Shown one piece after another: positions 63,691 through 64,000 of a DNA stretch of 64,000 nucleotides. The stretch is from Rickettsia rickettsii (lineage in GTDB: Bacteria > Pseudomonadota > Alphaproteobacteria > Rickettsiales > Rickettsiaceae): positions 310,001 to 374,000 of the forward strand of contig NZ_CP018914.1 in the NCBI RefSeq assembly GCF_001951015.1, in the 5' to 3' direction. The first letter of the stretch is position 1. Each line of letters begins with the position of its first letter. Both the position numbers and the translations under genes were made by a program. The notes below the pieces were generated by a model that saw only the letters and a list, made by a program, of their open reading frames with translations, did not search any database and was not told the origin of the DNA.

Positions 63691-64000
63691 TTAAAGCCAT
63701 AGATACGGAAGAAAAGATAAGGGAGTTGTTTGATAAAAATTATCAAGTTCAAGAAGAAAAAATTGATAATATAGTTAAGTCACTAAATGAAGAAAATAAG
63801 TTTGCGATACTTCGCAGAAATCTAACTAATAAAAGTACCTCAGAAATAAAAAATATAGTTGAGAAAATAAACAGAATGCAAGTTGATATAGGTAAAGTAT
63901 TGTGATTCGGTAGTGCAGGAATAGGTAAAACCACGTTAATGCATTATCTATCTTATAAATGGGGAAAAGAAAAACTATGGAACAACAAATTTGATTATGT
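63675..64000 (+). pseudogene. NACHT-type NTPase gene with internal stop, cut by window end
   Basis: An open frame (IENIFKAIDTEEKIRELFDK, then a charged helical part) ends at TGA 63903-63905, but the same frame continues FGSAGIGKTTLMHYLSYKWG then KEKLWNNKFDY to the window edge. GSAGIGKTT is a Walker A loop and the following YLSYKWGKEKLW is typical of NACHT/NB-ARC STAND NTPases. The upstream part from an ATG at 63618 is antisense to the Sca fragment and probably not its true start. Whether the gene is functional downstream cannot be seen. Confidence 0.6.

Overview
The window is chromosomal DNA of a Rickettsia, most likely from the spotted fever or transitional group. The evidence is the strong AT bias, the house-keeping content (ATP-producing electron transport, peptidoglycan and lipid A genes, few biosynthetic genes), dozens of dispersed palindromic repeats of the kind called Rickettsia palindromic elements, many genes caught part-way through decay, and the neighbourhood tolC / PopZ-like gene / ankyrin protein RARP-1, which is a known Rickettsia arrangement. 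The species assignment is inference; no database search was possible.

Layout. 1-8.1 kb: a decayed reverse-strand gene, then tolC, a popZ-like gene, rarp-1, parE and the protease ctpA. 8.1-13.5 kb: a PleC-like histidine kinase, a CpoB/YbgF-like protein, a YfgM-like TPR membrane protein, a BamB-like lipoprotein, and rplM-rpsI. 13.5-16.1 kb: tRNA-Met followed by a graveyard with a VanX-type dipeptidase pseudogene, a pterin-4a-carbinolamine dehydratase pseudogene and a broken orphan gene. 16.1-25.4 kb: rppH/invA and pleD (reverse), efp, an inositol-monophosphatase-like gene lacking catalytic residues, a DUF2610 gene, psd-pssA (phosphatidylethanolamine synthesis), an EmrA-like adaptor, a broken Rpn nuclease gene, bolA-ubiK, and an EAL phosphodiesterase. 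25.6-31.6 kb: the cell wall and division cluster murC-murB-ddl-ftsQ-ftsA, with palindromic repeats between most members. 31.7-36.3 kb: nfeD-like, a cycM-like cytochrome c, an orphan 356-residue protein, lpxC, an MFS-like carrier. 36.7-47.2 kb: rne/rng, ctaA, an rluC/D-type gene, a beta-lactamase-family pseudogene, xthA, pdhA, pdhB, typA. 47.3-57.5 kb: a HAD pseudogene, an ompH/skp-like gene, icd, Na+/H+ antiporter parts mnhG and mnhB, ccmB, a DUF2670 gene, petA-petB-petC (bc1 complex), remnants of a GIY-YIG nuclease and of a GTA-type holin, and an Hsp20 gene. 57.5-62.6 kb: DUF218 and YhcG pseudogenes, prfB with its programmed frameshift, lepA and tRNA-Asn. 62.6-64 kb: a mosaic of fragments (serine recombinase, possible phage capsid tail, HigA antitoxin, Sca-type autotransporter barrel, NACHT NTPase).

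Together the intact genes serve envelope biogenesis and division, respiration (PDH, IDH, bc1, heme A, cytochrome c maturation), translation, and a minimal cyclic-di-GMP circuit (PleC-like kinase, PleD cyclase, EAL phosphodiesterase). The most notable structure is in the repeats: at least five palindromic families, one copy inserted in frame inside an antiporter subunit at a domain boundary, several copies forming the last codons of genes, one family with long perfect terminal inverted repeats that looks like a small non-autonomous mobile element, and one element nested in another. No clearly new functional system is visible; the best candidates for new biology are the repeat-encoded peptides, the terminal-inverted-repeat element, the orphan 356-residue protein and the catalytically degenerate IMPase-like protein.
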